A DNA stretch of 64,000 nt from Candidatus Binatia bacterium (GCA_029248525.1 JAQWJE010000035.1:96978-160977); one strand, 5' to 3'; counted from the first letter of the stretch, positions 43,903 through 53,631 are shown. Numbers and translations are program-made. Notes: a model not told the origin generated them from the sequence alone.

Positions 43903-46900
43903 TCACGGCAATTCGCGAATCTTGATGTTCCGGAAGAGCACGCGATCGCCGTGGTCCTGAAGCGCGATATGTCCGCTTTGGGCTCGTCCGAAACCCTCGG
44001 TATCGGCGAATTTGCTGTCGGCGACGGCCTGATCCCAAATTGGACTACCCCGGATGATATCCACGGTTTCCTTGCCGTTGAGCCACTGTTGGATGCGGTC
44101 TCCAGCTACCCGGATGCGGCTCTGATTCCAGGTGCCCGGAGGACCCGCCGCCCGGACAGGACTCGCCTGCAGGTCGTAGAGGTCGCCGGCGCGGTGCTTT
44201 TCGATTTGCCCGTCGGCGTGCCCGTCATCATCGAGAAGTTGCATCTCGAGTCCATAAGTCCAGGCCAGATAGCCCGACTCGTCGGGAATTGCGAAAAATA
44301 CGCCGCTATTGCCGCCCGGTTCAATTTTCCAGTCGATAACGAGTTCGAAGTTGGAGAACTTCTCCTTCGTCATGAGATCCAGAGCGCCTCGAGTGAAGGG
44401 GTTGATATGGTTCCAGATCATGCCGGCTGTCGATACGGTTCGTGTGAAGGCCAGAGTTCCGTTCTCGATGGCCCAACCCTCGATCTGGTCGTCCTCGGCA
44501 CCATAGATTTTCCAGCCATCAAAAGTCTTGCCGTTGAAAAGGAGACGCCACCCCTCGCGCATTTCTTCCGGACTCAGTTGATTCGGCTGGGGATCATCGC
44601 TCGGCGGCAAGGCGTTTTGTGTGTACCAGGCCTCATTGATCCAGAGGGGAAGGCCGGAGGTGGACTCCAGCGCACGATCGATGTGGATGTAGACAACAGT
44701 TCCGGGCAAGCGTCCTTCCACCGTGAGCGCGACAGTCCTGCGATCCGGCGAGAGGACCGCCTCGGTAACGGGCAGGGCGATCTTGCCGAATTTGGGACCG
44801 CCGTAGAACTGGTCCGGCCGGTAGGACCACTGGTGCAGGCGAAACATCTCCGGTGTGGGGTTGCCGTCGACGGGTTCGCTGAAAACGATCCGGTAGCCTT
44901 CGGGGGTGGCGCGAATTTCGAGAGGTTCGAAAGCGGTGCCTTGGTCAAACCGGAGGGCTTCCAGACCGAAAAAGGGCTTGTCGGCCAACCCCCAGTTGCC
45001 GCGACTGCCGATCTCGCCGACGAGAATGGTGCCGTCCGGGGCCTCGATCATTCGATTGACCGGCGCGGCCAGACCGCCCGAGAAATGGAAGGCAGCGCCT
45101 TGCCTCTGCCCGGCCACAGTTTCCAGAAATCCGCGCTTGATGCCTCCATTGAAGATATCCCCAAATAAAATATGACCTTCGTATGGGCCCTGCGTCAGGA
45201 CGAGTGGTTGCGTTGGCGAATTGCCGATCTCATTTTGGGGCAGCCAGAGCGCCGGGGGGTGGACGGGTCGATCGGGGCTGGCGTCGGCTGGCGCGCGCCA
45301 TCCAAAATCGTCTCCCCGCCCGACCTCCATCAGCTTGCTGGCAGGCAGCCAGGAGCCTTGGTTGTCGGTCACCAGAAGTTGCCCTGTGGGGCTTGTGGCG
45401 ATTCCGTTCGGGGTTCGGAAACCGCGCGCGAAGAATTCGCGGTTGCCGGTATCCGGCGAGATTCGGACAATCTTTCCCCGGTCTGGATGTTGGTCCGGGC
45501 AGGCGTCACCGCCGGCGAGAACGCAGGTACCGAGACCGGCGTAGAGTTCTCCGTCGATCACCGCGAGGCCGAAACCAAATTCGTGAAAATTGGAAGAGGC
45601 ACCCCAATCGGCGCTCAGGTTTCGATGCTCCTCCATCCAGCCGTCGCCGTCGCGGTCGACGAGTTCCGTCAGTTCCTGTTTCTGCATGACGAAGATACGG
45701 TCTTCGATGGTGGCCACACCGAGTGGCTCGTGCAATCCCTCGGCAATCCGGCGCACCCGGACGTCGGAAGATTGTTTCTGCCACCCCTGGATTGCGTAGA
45801 CCGCACCGTCGCGATCCCAGGTGGTCAGAATGAGAGTCCCGTCAGGGAGAAGCGCCAGGCCGCCGGTTTGCGGGGTGAAGCTTTCCGGCCGAATTTGGGT
45901 TCGTGCAAGCGCGGGATGAAGTTCCTGAGGTCTTGGCTCGGTGGGAAAACCGATTGTCCATTCGGCTCCGTCCTCGAGAGACTCTTCCGCAGCTGCGTAT
46001 GACAGAATTTCGTTCACCAATGCTTTGGCTTCGGTCGACGAGAGTTGCGGATGGGGTTGCATGGGCACCTGCCCCCACCTTCCGACGCCGCCTTCGATGA
46101 CGCGTCGGGAGAGATCATCGAGAAGGGCGACCCGGTCGCGGGGGTCTTCACGGTAGCGGTCTGAAACGGCTCGCCACGAGGGGCCTACAATTTGCTCCTT
46201 CTCGTGATGGCAGGATTGGCAACCATGGCGCACGAATGGGGATGGCGGCAAGGAGGTTTCCTGCGCACTCGTTTCGATTGGCTGCCGGGGGGCATCGAAG
46301 ACCTGTCGGACAGTTTTACCAATAGCGGGACCGTCTCCGCGGAGCAGCAAGAAGGAGTCATTCACAGAGCCTTGTCCATCAATCGATGTCCTGAGGGCTC
46401 CCGCGGGGAGCGCGAGCCGAACGTCTGGTCCCGGAGCGGAAGTTCGCTCGAAGACCCGTTCGAGCGCGATGGAGCCATCGTCTTCGCGGCTTATTTCTGG
46501 TGATTCTCGGAGGTGCAGCGCCTGGCCATCGGGGCCTGCGAGTTGGAAGCTGAGCCAGGCGCGCCCTGTTCTGGGGTCTGTACCCCAACCCAGCCAATGC
46601 ACCCGCGCGGGCAGCCAGCCCTGATCGGTCCGCAATTCCCATCCAAGCGCCGAAGGTGCGATCCAACGATCTCCGAAGCTTCGGGGTTCTCGTCCGTGTT
46701 GTGCATCGTATACGGCACCTTCCAGATGGATGCCGCCTTGCCAGAACTGATGAATGGTCGCGCTCTCGGTTGAGTAGGACAGCCAAATTTCCGGAGCCAG
46801 AGCCAGGTTGAGAATCCGGGGCCGTCCATCGAGACTGGTGCGGAACGCCCAGGGGGCGTGTCCTCGTCCGACGGCTTCCTTCCGGCCAAAGTCCCCATGG

Positions 46901-47103
46901 TCGACCAACTCCGTGGGGAAGAAAAACTCTTGAATGAGGACGAATTGTTGTTCTGCGGTGAAGGATCCAAGGCTTGCCTTCAGGGTTGCCTGCGTGCGGG
47001 GGGGTTGGTCCGCGAGCCAGACCTGAAAGCCGATCCAGGGCACAAAGACAGCCAGAAAGATCAGGCCGATCAAGGTCACGGCTATTCGTTTTACCCATCG
47101 CAT
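43903..47103 (-). CDS. Cytochrome c / beta-propeller / DUF1080 fusion protein
   Basis: 1066 residues. N-terminal membrane anchor or signal (VTLIGLIFLAVFVPWIGFQV). A cytochrome c motif CQSCH (in HGCQSCHHEKEQIVGPSW, about residue 310) comes in the middle with a Met ligand candidate in WGQVPMQPHP. A sorbosone-dehydrogenase/PQQ-type beta-propeller follows (GLALLPDGTLILTTWDRDG, GLAVIDGELYAGLGT, GIATSPTGQLLVTDNQG). The C-terminal DUF1080 (3-keto-disaccharide hydrolase, concanavalin-like) spans about 860-1066 (GWRLLFNGKTFDGWKIYG, GGNSGVFFAIPDESG). Probable periplasmic sugar oxidation/hydrolysis with electron transfer; inferred. Confidence 0.85.
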   Translation of the reverse strand: MRWVKRIAVTLIGLIFLAVFVPWIGFQVWLADQPPRTQATLKASLGSFTAEQQFVLIQEFFFPTELVDHGDFGRKEAVGRGHAPWAFRTSLDGRPRILNLALAPEIWLSYSTESATIHQFWQGGIHLEGAVYDAQHGREPRSFGDRWIAPSALGWELRTDQGWLPARVHWLGWGTDPRTGRAWLSFQLAGPDGQALHLRESPEISREDDGSIALERVFERTSAPGPDVRLALPAGALRTSIDGQGSVNDSFLLLRGDGPAIGKTVRQVFDAPRQPIETSAQETSLPPSPFVRHGCQSCHHEKEQIVGPSWRAVSDRYREDPRDRVALLDDLSRRVIEGGVGRWGQVPMQPHPQLSSTEAKALVNEILSYAAAEESLEDGAEWTIGFPTEPRPQELHPALARTQIRPESFTPQTGGLALLPDGTLILTTWDRDGAVYAIQGWQKQSSDVRVRRIAEGLHEPLGVATIEDRIFVMQKQELTELVDRDGDGWMEEHRNLSADWGASSNFHEFGFGLAVIDGELYAGLGTCVLAGGDACPDQHPDRGKIVRISPDTGNREFFARGFRTPNGIATSPTGQLLVTDNQGSWLPASKLMEVGRGDDFGWRAPADASPDRPVHPPALWLPQNEIGNSPTQPLVLTQGPYEGHILFGDIFNGGIKRGFLETVAGQRQGAAFHFSGGLAAPVNRMIEAPDGTILVGEIGSRGNWGLADKPFFGLEALRFDQGTAFEPLEIRATPEGYRIVFSEPVDGNPTPEMFRLHQWSYRPDQFYGGPKFGKIALPVTEAVLSPDRRTVALTVEGRLPGTVVYIHIDRALESTSGLPLWINEAWYTQNALPPSDDPQPNQLSPEEMREGWRLLFNGKTFDGWKIYGAEDDQIEGWAIENGTLAFTRTVSTAGMIWNHINPFTRGALDLMTKEKFSNFELVIDWKIEPGGNSGVFFAIPDESGYLAWTYGLEMQLLDDDGHADGQIEKHRAGDLYDLQASPVRAAGPPGTWNQSRIRVAGDRIQQWLNGKETVDIIRGSPIWDQAVADSKFADTEGFGRAQSGHIALQDHGDRVLFRNIKIRELP

Positions 47104-47225
47104 AAAAAAGGAGCTCCCTGAATCTGCATATGTTCGGCTGATGGGGGCCTAAAGGCAAATGGAGTCTTGCCGATTTCAGGGGTCTGTGACCTGATTCGAT
47201 GTAAGTTAGATTCCGGGCGGACCTC

Positions 47226-48674
47226 ATGTCGCAAGAAACGATTCAGCATACATCGGCGCAACGACGTTGGATTTTGATGTCGATGACGGCGGTTCTTTCG
47301 ATGGTGATGATGAACGAAACGACCGTCGCTGTAGCCTTGCCCTCGATCGCCCGCGACCTCGGCATGTCGGTGCACCGGTCCAGTGCCGTGATCAGCGTCT
47401 ATATCCTCAGCTTTGCATCATTTGTCGCCTTCGGCGGGCGCCTCGGCGATCTTTTCGGCCGGCGGAACTTCCTGATTATCGGAATTCTTGTTTTTTTTCT
47501 GGCGGCACTGGCATGTGGCTTCGCCCGATCGCGGGAAGTCCTGCTTGGCGCCCGATTTATTCAGGGGATCGGGGCCGCGCTGATGGTGCCGGCCTCGGCG
47601 GCGATTGTGGTCAATAATTTTTCGCTCGAAGAGCGTGGGCGTGTGATGGCGATCTATGCGGGTATCGCGCAGGTTTTTCTTTCCTTTGCTCCGGTGATCG
47701 GCGGAGTTCTGACCGAGAATTTTGGTTGGGGGTCCATTTTTTTCATGAACCTTCCCATCGTCATCGCTTGTTTCGTGGCGATGCTGCTGGGCCGTGTTCC
47801 CAATCGGGCGACTCCGGGTGGTCAGTTGGATCTCGCTGGCGCATTGATCCTGCCCCCTTCACTTTTCGCCTTCGTCTTGGCGATTCAGGAAGGAAGTTCG
47901 TGGGGATGGACCTCCGTGCGCGTCTGGACGTTTTTGGTTGGCGGCCTCACCCTTTTTATCGTCTTCTATTTTCTCGAGCGTCGTCGCGAACAGCCATTGA
48001 TTAATTTTCTGCTGCTGCGGATCAGCGCCTTCCGTGTGGATGCGGTCATTTTGTTCTGCGTGCAATTCTCGATTGCCGCGATGGCAGTATACGGGGTTCT
48101 CTATGTCCAGCGGGTTCTGAAATTTTCGCCTTTGGGTTCCGGGGCCGCCCAACTGGCAATGGCAATTCCCCTTCTCCTGGTGACCCAAGTGGCGGGACGG
48201 ATTTTCGATCGGATGGGCGCAAGGCGGCTGGTCCTCTCGGGGATGGGACTCGCAACCACGGGATGTTTTGTTGTCGCGGGTGTGATCACACTGGAGTCAT
48301 TCCCGGCGTATGCTTTCGGGCTGGCCTTGATCGGTGCCGGTTTCGGGATGACTTTGACCCCGGTGAATGCCGATGCTCTGAGTCGCATCCCGGCCTCCTT
48401 CCGCGGTCAGGCGTCGGGGATTCTGCAAACAATGCGGCAGGCGGGCGGCGCGCTCGGCATTGCGGCGATGACGGCGGTCGTGGCTTTGGTGGTCTCGGCT
48501 ACCCCGGGAGCTTCGGGCCATCCGGAAATGCAGACGCATGCTTTTCGGTGGGCGTTTGCGCTCGCCGGCTTGATCAATTTGCTGGGCTTTGCGGCAGCTT
48601 TCTTTTTACCGCCGGGGCGGCAGGCGGTTGAACCGGTGGACCTCGCGGGAGCGATGCAGCCACCTCTGCCTTGA
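47226..48674 (+). CDS. MFS transporter, DHA2 (14-TMS) family
   Basis: 482 residues with about 14 hydrophobic segments. Motif A as GGRLGDLFGRRN, motif C-like region in AGIAQVFLSFAPVIGGVL, and MNETTVAVALPSIARDLG at the start (motif D1 of drug:H+ antiporters). Family members export drugs, dyes or lipids via proton exchange. Substrate unknown. Divergent from the DUF1080 fusion gene. Confidence 0.88.
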   Translation: MSQETIQHTSAQRRWILMSMTAVLSMVMMNETTVAVALPSIARDLGMSVHRSSAVISVYILSFASFVAFGGRLGDLFGRRNFLIIGILVFFLAALACGFARSREVLLGARFIQGIGAALMVPASAAIVVNNFSLEERGRVMAIYAGIAQVFLSFAPVIGGVLTENFGWGSIFFMNLPIVIACFVAMLLGRVPNRATPGGQLDLAGALILPPSLFAFVLAIQEGSSWGWTSVRVWTFLVGGLTLFIVFYFLERRREQPLINFLLLRISAFRVDAVILFCVQFSIAAMAVYGVLYVQRVLKFSPLGSGAAQLAMAIPLLLVTQVAGRIFDRMGARRLVLSGMGLATTGCFVVAGVITLESFPAYAFGLALIGAGFGMTLTPVNADALSRIPASFRGQASGILQTMRQAGGALGIAAMTAVVALVVSATPGASGHPEMQTHAFRWAFALAGLINLLGFAAAFFLPPGRQAVEPVDLAGAMQPPLP

Positions 48675-48814
48675 TCTCCGAGCGCCGCTCGCGTCGGTCC
48701 AGCGGATTGCTTTTGCGGGAGGCGAGGCTACTTTTTTGTCATGAGCGATGGAATAGAGCATGTGAAGGTTGGAACTTTGACGGCGGTAGTCGCCCACGCG
48801 GGCGATTTCGGATC

Positions 48815-49753
48815 ATGAGTCCCTCCTCGGTGACGGGGGGGCATCATCCCGAAATCAATCTCCCGTTTGAGGAATCCTGGGAGCTGTACCACAACAGCTT
48901 TTCGCTTTGCTCAAAGAAGTTGCGCGTCTGTCTCTCCGAATTGGGACTGCCCTACCGAGATCATCCGATCGATTTGATCGAAACCGGTAGCTACCAGAAC
49001 GTGGGCCGCGAATTTTTGGCGATCAATCCGGCTGGAACCGTCCCGGTTCTGGTTCACGAAGGGCATCCGATCTATGAGAGCCATGACCAGATCGTCTACG
49101 CCGCACGGTATGCAGGCGCTGCCGGCGAATGTTTGTTGCCACGGGAAGAGGCCGCCATGGCTTTGGTGGAGGATTGGGTCGACAAGGCTTCTCTTGTCGG
49201 CGACCCGATGCATGGCCGCGCGCTTCGAGCGGGGCATTGTGTCCCCGGGCTGACCTTTCCGCTCTTTGCGACGACCGTTTCCCGGATTCCGGTCGCGGAA
49301 ATTCTCAAGGGGCTGCTTCGTCACCCAAACAAGGAGCGCCCGATCGCCTTTCTTCTACTTCGGTTACTGGGCGTCGAGAAGTTCTGGCGGGTGCCGCTTT
49401 TTCGAGCGGCTGTCGCCCAGAGTCGGGAAGCGATGCATGTGCATCTCGATGGTCTGGAAGCACAATTGCAGAGTCATGAGGGCCCATGGATTGTTGGCGA
49501 CGAATTTACGCTCGCTGACGTGAGTTGGGTGGTGCTTCTCGACCGGCTCGTCGAAGCTGATTGGGAGCGAGTTTTCTGGTCCGAGGAGCTTCGCCCGGGG
49601 GTCGCTGCGTATTGGAACCGTCTGCAGTCTCGTCCGAGCTACCGGAGCGCTGTGACCGAGATGCGCTCCGACCATATCCGCGAAGGGATCGAGGAACTCC
49701 GCGTCGCAAAATTACGGGATCCGTTGCTCCGGGAGATTCTGGAAGGCAGCTGA
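48815..49753 (+). CDS. Glutathione S-transferase family protein
   Basis: 312 residues. N-terminal thioredoxin-like domain: ELYHNSFSLCSKKLRVCLSE (with a Ser/Cys active-site region), FLAINPAGTVPVLVHEGHPI and the cis-Pro TVPVL, ESHDQIVYAARY. C-terminal helical domain includes WIVGDEFTLADVSWVVLLDR. The CSKK motif could be a glutaredoxin/omega-type Cys active site. ATG at 48815 (MSPSSVTGG). Downstream of the MFS gene by 140 bp; function unknown. Confidence 0.82.
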   Translation: MSPSSVTGGHHPEINLPFEESWELYHNSFSLCSKKLRVCLSELGLPYRDHPIDLIETGSYQNVGREFLAINPAGTVPVLVHEGHPIYESHDQIVYAARYAGAAGECLLPREEAAMALVEDWVDKASLVGDPMHGRALRAGHCVPGLTFPLFATTVSRIPVAEILKGLLRHPNKERPIAFLLLRLLGVEKFWRVPLFRAAVAQSREAMHVHLDGLEAQLQSHEGPWIVGDEFTLADVSWVVLLDRLVEADWERVFWSEELRPGVAAYWNRLQSRPSYRSAVTEMRSDHIREGIEELRVAKLRDPLLREILEGS

Positions 49754-49827
49754 TCCGGTTTTGGGCGGTATTTCTCCCGGAAAGAGAAGTTTTTTTGGGC
49801 GTCAGTCCTCGATGGGGAGGTGCTGAG

Positions 49828-49855
49828 TTGATGCGGCGGGACTGCATGGTAAAAA
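49828..49855 (+). promoter_or_regulatory. Candidate promoter for purC
   Basis: TTGATG (49828-49833), 16-bp spacer, TAAAAA (49850-49855), 22 bp upstream of the purC ATG. Weak match to a sigma70-type promoter. Confidence 0.25.
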
Positions 49856-49876
49856 ATTTTTTGCTGAGGATCAATT

Positions 49877-50869
49877 ATGCCGAGCCAAACTATCGAGACA
49901 CCTTCCGCTTATACCGAACGCATTCGCCAGGAATTGGGGAATTGCCTGACCGAGACCTCCTTGCCCGACGGTGTGCGCAAGCAGGGGAAAGTCCGAGATC
50001 AATACGATCTGGGTAACGAGATCGCGCTGGTCACGACCGACCGCCAAAGCGCATTTGACCGGGTGCTGGCAGCGATCCCCTTCAAGGGGCAGGTCCTGAA
50101 TCAGACGAGTGCCTGGTGGTTCGAGCAGACGAAACATATCGTCGCCAACCAGGTGCTTTCGATTCCCGACCCGAATGTGACCCTTGCTCGCAAATGTGAG
50201 GTGTTCCCCATCGAATTCGTGATGCGGGGCTATATCACGGGCTCCACCAGCACGTCGCTCTGGACCGTCTATCGGGATGGCAGCCGGTCTTATTGCGGAA
50301 ATGATCTGCCGGAAGGCTTGCTCAAGAATCAGAAGCTCGAGCAGAACCTGATCACGCCGACCACCAAGGAAGAGGACCATGACCGTCCCATCGCTCCACC
50401 GGAGATCGTCTCCGAAGGTTGGATGAGTCAGGAAGATTGGGACCGTTGTCGGGACATAGCTTTTGAATTGTTCGCATTCGGCCAGGCCCGAGCGGCAGAA
50501 CATGGCCTGATTCTGGTGGACACGAAATATGAGATGGGACGAGCTGCGGATGGCACGATCCTGTTGATCGACGAGATCCATACGCCGGATTCTAGCCGCT
50601 ACTGGGTTGCCGACAGCTACGAGAAGCGCATGGCCGCGGGCGAAGAGCCGGAGAATATCGACAAGGAATTCCTGCGCCTCTGGTTCAAGGATAATTGCGA
50701 TCCCTACGGAGACGCCGAGCTTCCCGAGGCTCCCGAAGACCTCGTGGTCGAGCTTTCGCGGCGCTATATTTATCTTTATGAAAAAATCACCGGGCAGGAA
50801 TTTTCCTTCCCCGACGTTGATACCCCGATAGCGGAACGGCTGCGGGCTAACCTCGAGAGAAAATCATGA
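49877..50869 (+). CDS. purC: SAICAR synthetase
   Basis: Joins CAIR and aspartate in purine synthesis. 330 residues; starts with the KVRDQYDLG motif (GKVRDQYDLGNEIALVTTD), SAFDRVLAAIPFKGQVLNQ, and RGYITGSTSTSLWTVY, with the later DTKYEMGRAADGTILLIDEI. It overlaps purE by 4 bp (ATGA), and this is the order of the fused vertebrate PAICS. Confidence 0.94.
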   Translation: MPSQTIETPSAYTERIRQELGNCLTETSLPDGVRKQGKVRDQYDLGNEIALVTTDRQSAFDRVLAAIPFKGQVLNQTSAWWFEQTKHIVANQVLSIPDPNVTLARKCEVFPIEFVMRGYITGSTSTSLWTVYRDGSRSYCGNDLPEGLLKNQKLEQNLITPTTKEEDHDRPIAPPEIVSEGWMSQEDWDRCRDIAFELFAFGQARAAEHGLILVDTKYEMGRAADGTILLIDEIHTPDSSRYWVADSYEKRMAAGEEPENIDKEFLRLWFKDNCDPYGDAELPEAPEDLVVELSRRYIYLYEKITGQEFSFPDVDTPIAERLRANLERKS

Positions 50870-51252
50870 AAGCCGTATTGATCATGGGTTCAACCGCTGA
50901 TGAGCCGTGGGCTCTTCAGATCACCAAAGGTCTTGATGCGCGCGGTGTCGCCTGGGAGCAGCATGCGGCATCGGCTCATAAGGAGCCGAAGAAAGTCCTC
51001 GCTATTCTGGAGGCGAATGCTGACGCGCAGGGCATAGTTTATGTCACGATCGCGGGTCGCTCCAACGCGCTTTCCGGATTCGTAGGAGCCAATTCGACGC
51101 ACCCGACGATCGCCTGCCCTCCTTTCAAGGATAAGGTCGACATGATGGTGAATATCCACTCGACTCTGCAAATGCCCAGTAAAACTCCGGTGTTGACGGT
51201 GTTGGATCCGGATAATTGCGCCGAGTCGATCGCCAGAATCTTCCGAGTCTGA
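50866..51252 (+). CDS. purE: AIR carboxylase, class II-like PurE
   Basis: 128 residues, shorter than the usual 160-170. Catalyses carboxylation of AIR. Motifs VLIMGSTADEPWA, ASAHKEPKK and the diagnostic IAGRSNALSGFVGANSTHP with ACPPF. Class I PurE has AGGAAHLPGM at this place, while AGRSN is the class II (animal-type) form that uses CO2 directly without PurK. That is consistent with its coupling to purC. No purK was seen in the window. Confidence 0.85.
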   Translation: MKAVLIMGSTADEPWALQITKGLDARGVAWEQHAASAHKEPKKVLAILEANADAQGIVYVTIAGRSNALSGFVGANSTHPTIACPPFKDKVDMMVNIHSTLQMPSKTPVLTVLDPDNCAESIARIFRV

Positions 51253-51283
51253 CTCGCTGGACTCTCCGGCTAGTCTGTTGAAA

Positions 51284-51323
51284 ATCATTCTGCGGGGCCG
51301 CTGCCGGCTCCCGCAGGAATGAT
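51284..51323 (+). terminator. Strong stem-loop after purE
   Basis: ATCATTCTGCGGG pairs with CCCGCAGGAATGAT (one bulged G), extended by GCCG/CGGC across one bulged T, around a CTGC loop: 17 pairs in all. No U-run follows (CTTCGATCC). It may end the purCE transcript by a factor-dependent route, or be a repeat element or RNA structure. Confidence 0.45.
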
Positions 51324-51396
51324 CTTCGATCCAGGCTGCTGTTTGCAAAAAAAACCTTGCTCGGATCTTCGCTCCTGTGCTGAAATCAGGGGGTTG

Positions 51397-53616
51397 ATGA
51401 ACACTGCCCGAATCGATGCTTGCCATTTGGACCTACAGGCGACCTTTTTCCGATTTCTGCGTCGCGCGGGACTTGCGGCAGCCCTGATCCTCAGCCCGCA
51501 ACTGGTCGAGGCCACCTGGGATTTCACCGACCAGACGACCGGCTCGGGAATCGATTCCGTGCATGCTGTCGTGGGGTCTCTCGATCACGACGATCCGCGC
51601 TCGCTCGCAGGTGGCATCGCGGTGGGTGACTACAATGCTGACGGTTGGCCGGATATTTTCGTTGTCGGCGGCGACGCCGGTGGAAACGATCTCTTCCGGA
51701 ATCTCGGGGATGGTACTTTTGAAGAGGTCACTGTTCCGGCGCGGGTGGATCTGCCCGGGGTGCACGCGACTGGCCCGGTGTTTGTTGATTTGAATGGGGA
51801 TGGTTGGTTGGACCTCTTCGTTCTCCTGGTTGTCGACGAGGGAGCTGAGAACGCATTTGCCCTCTATGAGAATCTGGGGAATGGACGCTTCGCCAATGTG
51901 GCTTCTCGCACCGGGATTTCACTGGACTCCGAAACTCTCCACGCCGCGACTTTTGCCGATATTGAGGGTGACGGTGATCTGGACGTATTTGTCAGCCACT
52001 TCGGCTCTTTTGGATCAGGCGAACCCGGGCGCATGCTGTGGCGCAACGATGGGGACTTTCAATTCACGGATATTACGCGCGCTGCGGGTTTTGACTATCG
52101 GGATAATCCCGAAGTGCTCGGGATGGACAGGACACTGTCGCCCGCATTCGCAGATATCGATTTGGATGGAGACCCGGACCTGATCCTGACGGGCGAGTTG
52201 GGGAAATCACAGATTTTCATTAATGATGGCAACGGAACCTTCCTGCTCCAAGAAATAAATTTACCGGGTCCTACGAGCGGAATCGGTTCCGCGATCGGAG
52301 ACTATGACAATGACGGCGACATGGATGTCTTCGTCTCGGGAGTGGCCAGTCCGCCCGATATCCCCGGCGGGGCACCATCCGGTAGTAGCGGCAATCGTCT
52401 CTATCGCAATCAGGCAGATGGAACCTTTGCGGATGTGACGACAGCGGCAGGCGTGCGCGACGGTGGCTGGGGTTGGTCGTCGGCCTTTGCCGATTTGAAT
52501 CTGGACGGCCATCTGGATCTTTATATGGTCAACGGCATGCGCAGTCCGGCAGGGACTTCCATATGGGACCATTTCGCTGACGATCCCGCTCGCCTCTTTG
52601 TTGGCAATGGCAATGGCAGTTTTGTGGAGCAGGCCGCGGAACTGGGTCTCGCTGATACGGGTATCGGCCGAGGAACTTCGTTTGTCGATCTGGATCGTGA
52701 TGGCGATCACGACATCGTGAACCAAAACAGTTTGCAGGCGACGAAGGTCTACCAGAATAACACCGAAGCAGGCGCGCACTTTCTGGTCCTTAAATTGATT
52801 GGACGCACCGGGAACCGAGGGGCAATCGGTGCCCGAGTGGAAGTGACCGCCGCTGGCGTCACCCAGGTTCGCTATTTGCAGAGTGGATCCAGTATCGGGA
52901 GCGGGCAGTTTGCCGAAGCGCACTTCGGATTGGGTCAGGCCACGGTCGTCGAGGAACTTCGCGTGATCTGGCCTGATCGCACCGAGTCGTCCTTCACCGA
53001 TATTCTGCCGGACCGCCACCTCGCCCTGCGACATCCGGGACCCTCTCTCCAGACATGCAGCGCGTCAGGGGACAGCAATGAGTGTACCTTGGGTGGCAAG
53101 GTTCGCTCGCCTATGGAATGTCTGATGGAGATGCGGGTGAGCCCGACGCCGCCGGTGGGCAGGCGCGGTGGCCCCGGTTATCGGATCGATTGTCAGGCAG
53201 GAGATCCCGCCTGCGATGCAAATCCAGAGGATCAAAGCTCCTGTAGTCTTGACGTGGCAATCTGCCTCAGCGCGAATGATCCACGAAATTCGATCTGTGG
53301 ACCGGCCACGATCAACAGGCTTCGCGTGCGAACTCCGGGCGCAGGTAGCCAGCGACCGATGGATCAAACCACGCGCGCATTCGGTCTCAGCCTGATTGGC
53401 GAGGGTGGAGCGGCGCTGGAAATTGTCGATGGATCGCCCTTTGTTCCGCTGCAACCGGGGCTTTGCACCGCGAGCGAGAGATTGACGGTCCCCCTGCGCG
53501 AGAGACCGTCAGGCGCTTATCGCAAAAGCAGCACGAGATTGAAGATCCAGGCATTTGCCACGGATGGTCGACGAGACCAGGATCAGCTACTGGTTCGATG
53601 CTCTCCCGCTTACTGA
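51397..53616 (+). CDS. FG-GAP/UnbV repeat secreted protein with Cys-rich C-terminal tail
   Basis: 739 residues. N-terminal signal (RAGLAAALILSPQLVEA). Seven or so FG-GAP/VCBS calcium-binding repeats (VGDYNADGWPDIFVVGGDAG, VFVDLNGDGWLDLF, GDYDNDGDMDVFVSG) form a beta-propeller. An ASPIC/UnbV domain follows (GNRGAIGARVEVTAAGVTQV, GSSIGSGQFAEAHFGLG). A C-terminal tail from about 565 holds many cysteines (CSASGDSNEC, DCQAGDPACDANPEDQSSC, CGPATINR). ATG at 51397 gives GGGGG just upstream. Surface-exposed; partner unknown. Confidence 0.85.
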   Translation: MNTARIDACHLDLQATFFRFLRRAGLAAALILSPQLVEATWDFTDQTTGSGIDSVHAVVGSLDHDDPRSLAGGIAVGDYNADGWPDIFVVGGDAGGNDLFRNLGDGTFEEVTVPARVDLPGVHATGPVFVDLNGDGWLDLFVLLVVDEGAENAFALYENLGNGRFANVASRTGISLDSETLHAATFADIEGDGDLDVFVSHFGSFGSGEPGRMLWRNDGDFQFTDITRAAGFDYRDNPEVLGMDRTLSPAFADIDLDGDPDLILTGELGKSQIFINDGNGTFLLQEINLPGPTSGIGSAIGDYDNDGDMDVFVSGVASPPDIPGGAPSGSSGNRLYRNQADGTFADVTTAAGVRDGGWGWSSAFADLNLDGHLDLYMVNGMRSPAGTSIWDHFADDPARLFVGNGNGSFVEQAAELGLADTGIGRGTSFVDLDRDGDHDIVNQNSLQATKVYQNNTEAGAHFLVLKLIGRTGNRGAIGARVEVTAAGVTQVRYLQSGSSIGSGQFAEAHFGLGQATVVEELRVIWPDRTESSFTDILPDRHLALRHPGPSLQTCSASGDSNECTLGGKVRSPMECLMEMRVSPTPPVGRRGGPGYRIDCQAGDPACDANPEDQSSCSLDVAICLSANDPRNSICGPATINRLRVRTPGAGSQRPMDQTTRAFGLSLIGEGGAALEIVDGSPFVPLQPGLCTASERLTVPLRERPSGAYRKSSTRLKIQAFATDGRRDQDQLLVRCSPAY

Positions 53617-53631
53617 GAAAGAAAGAGAGCC

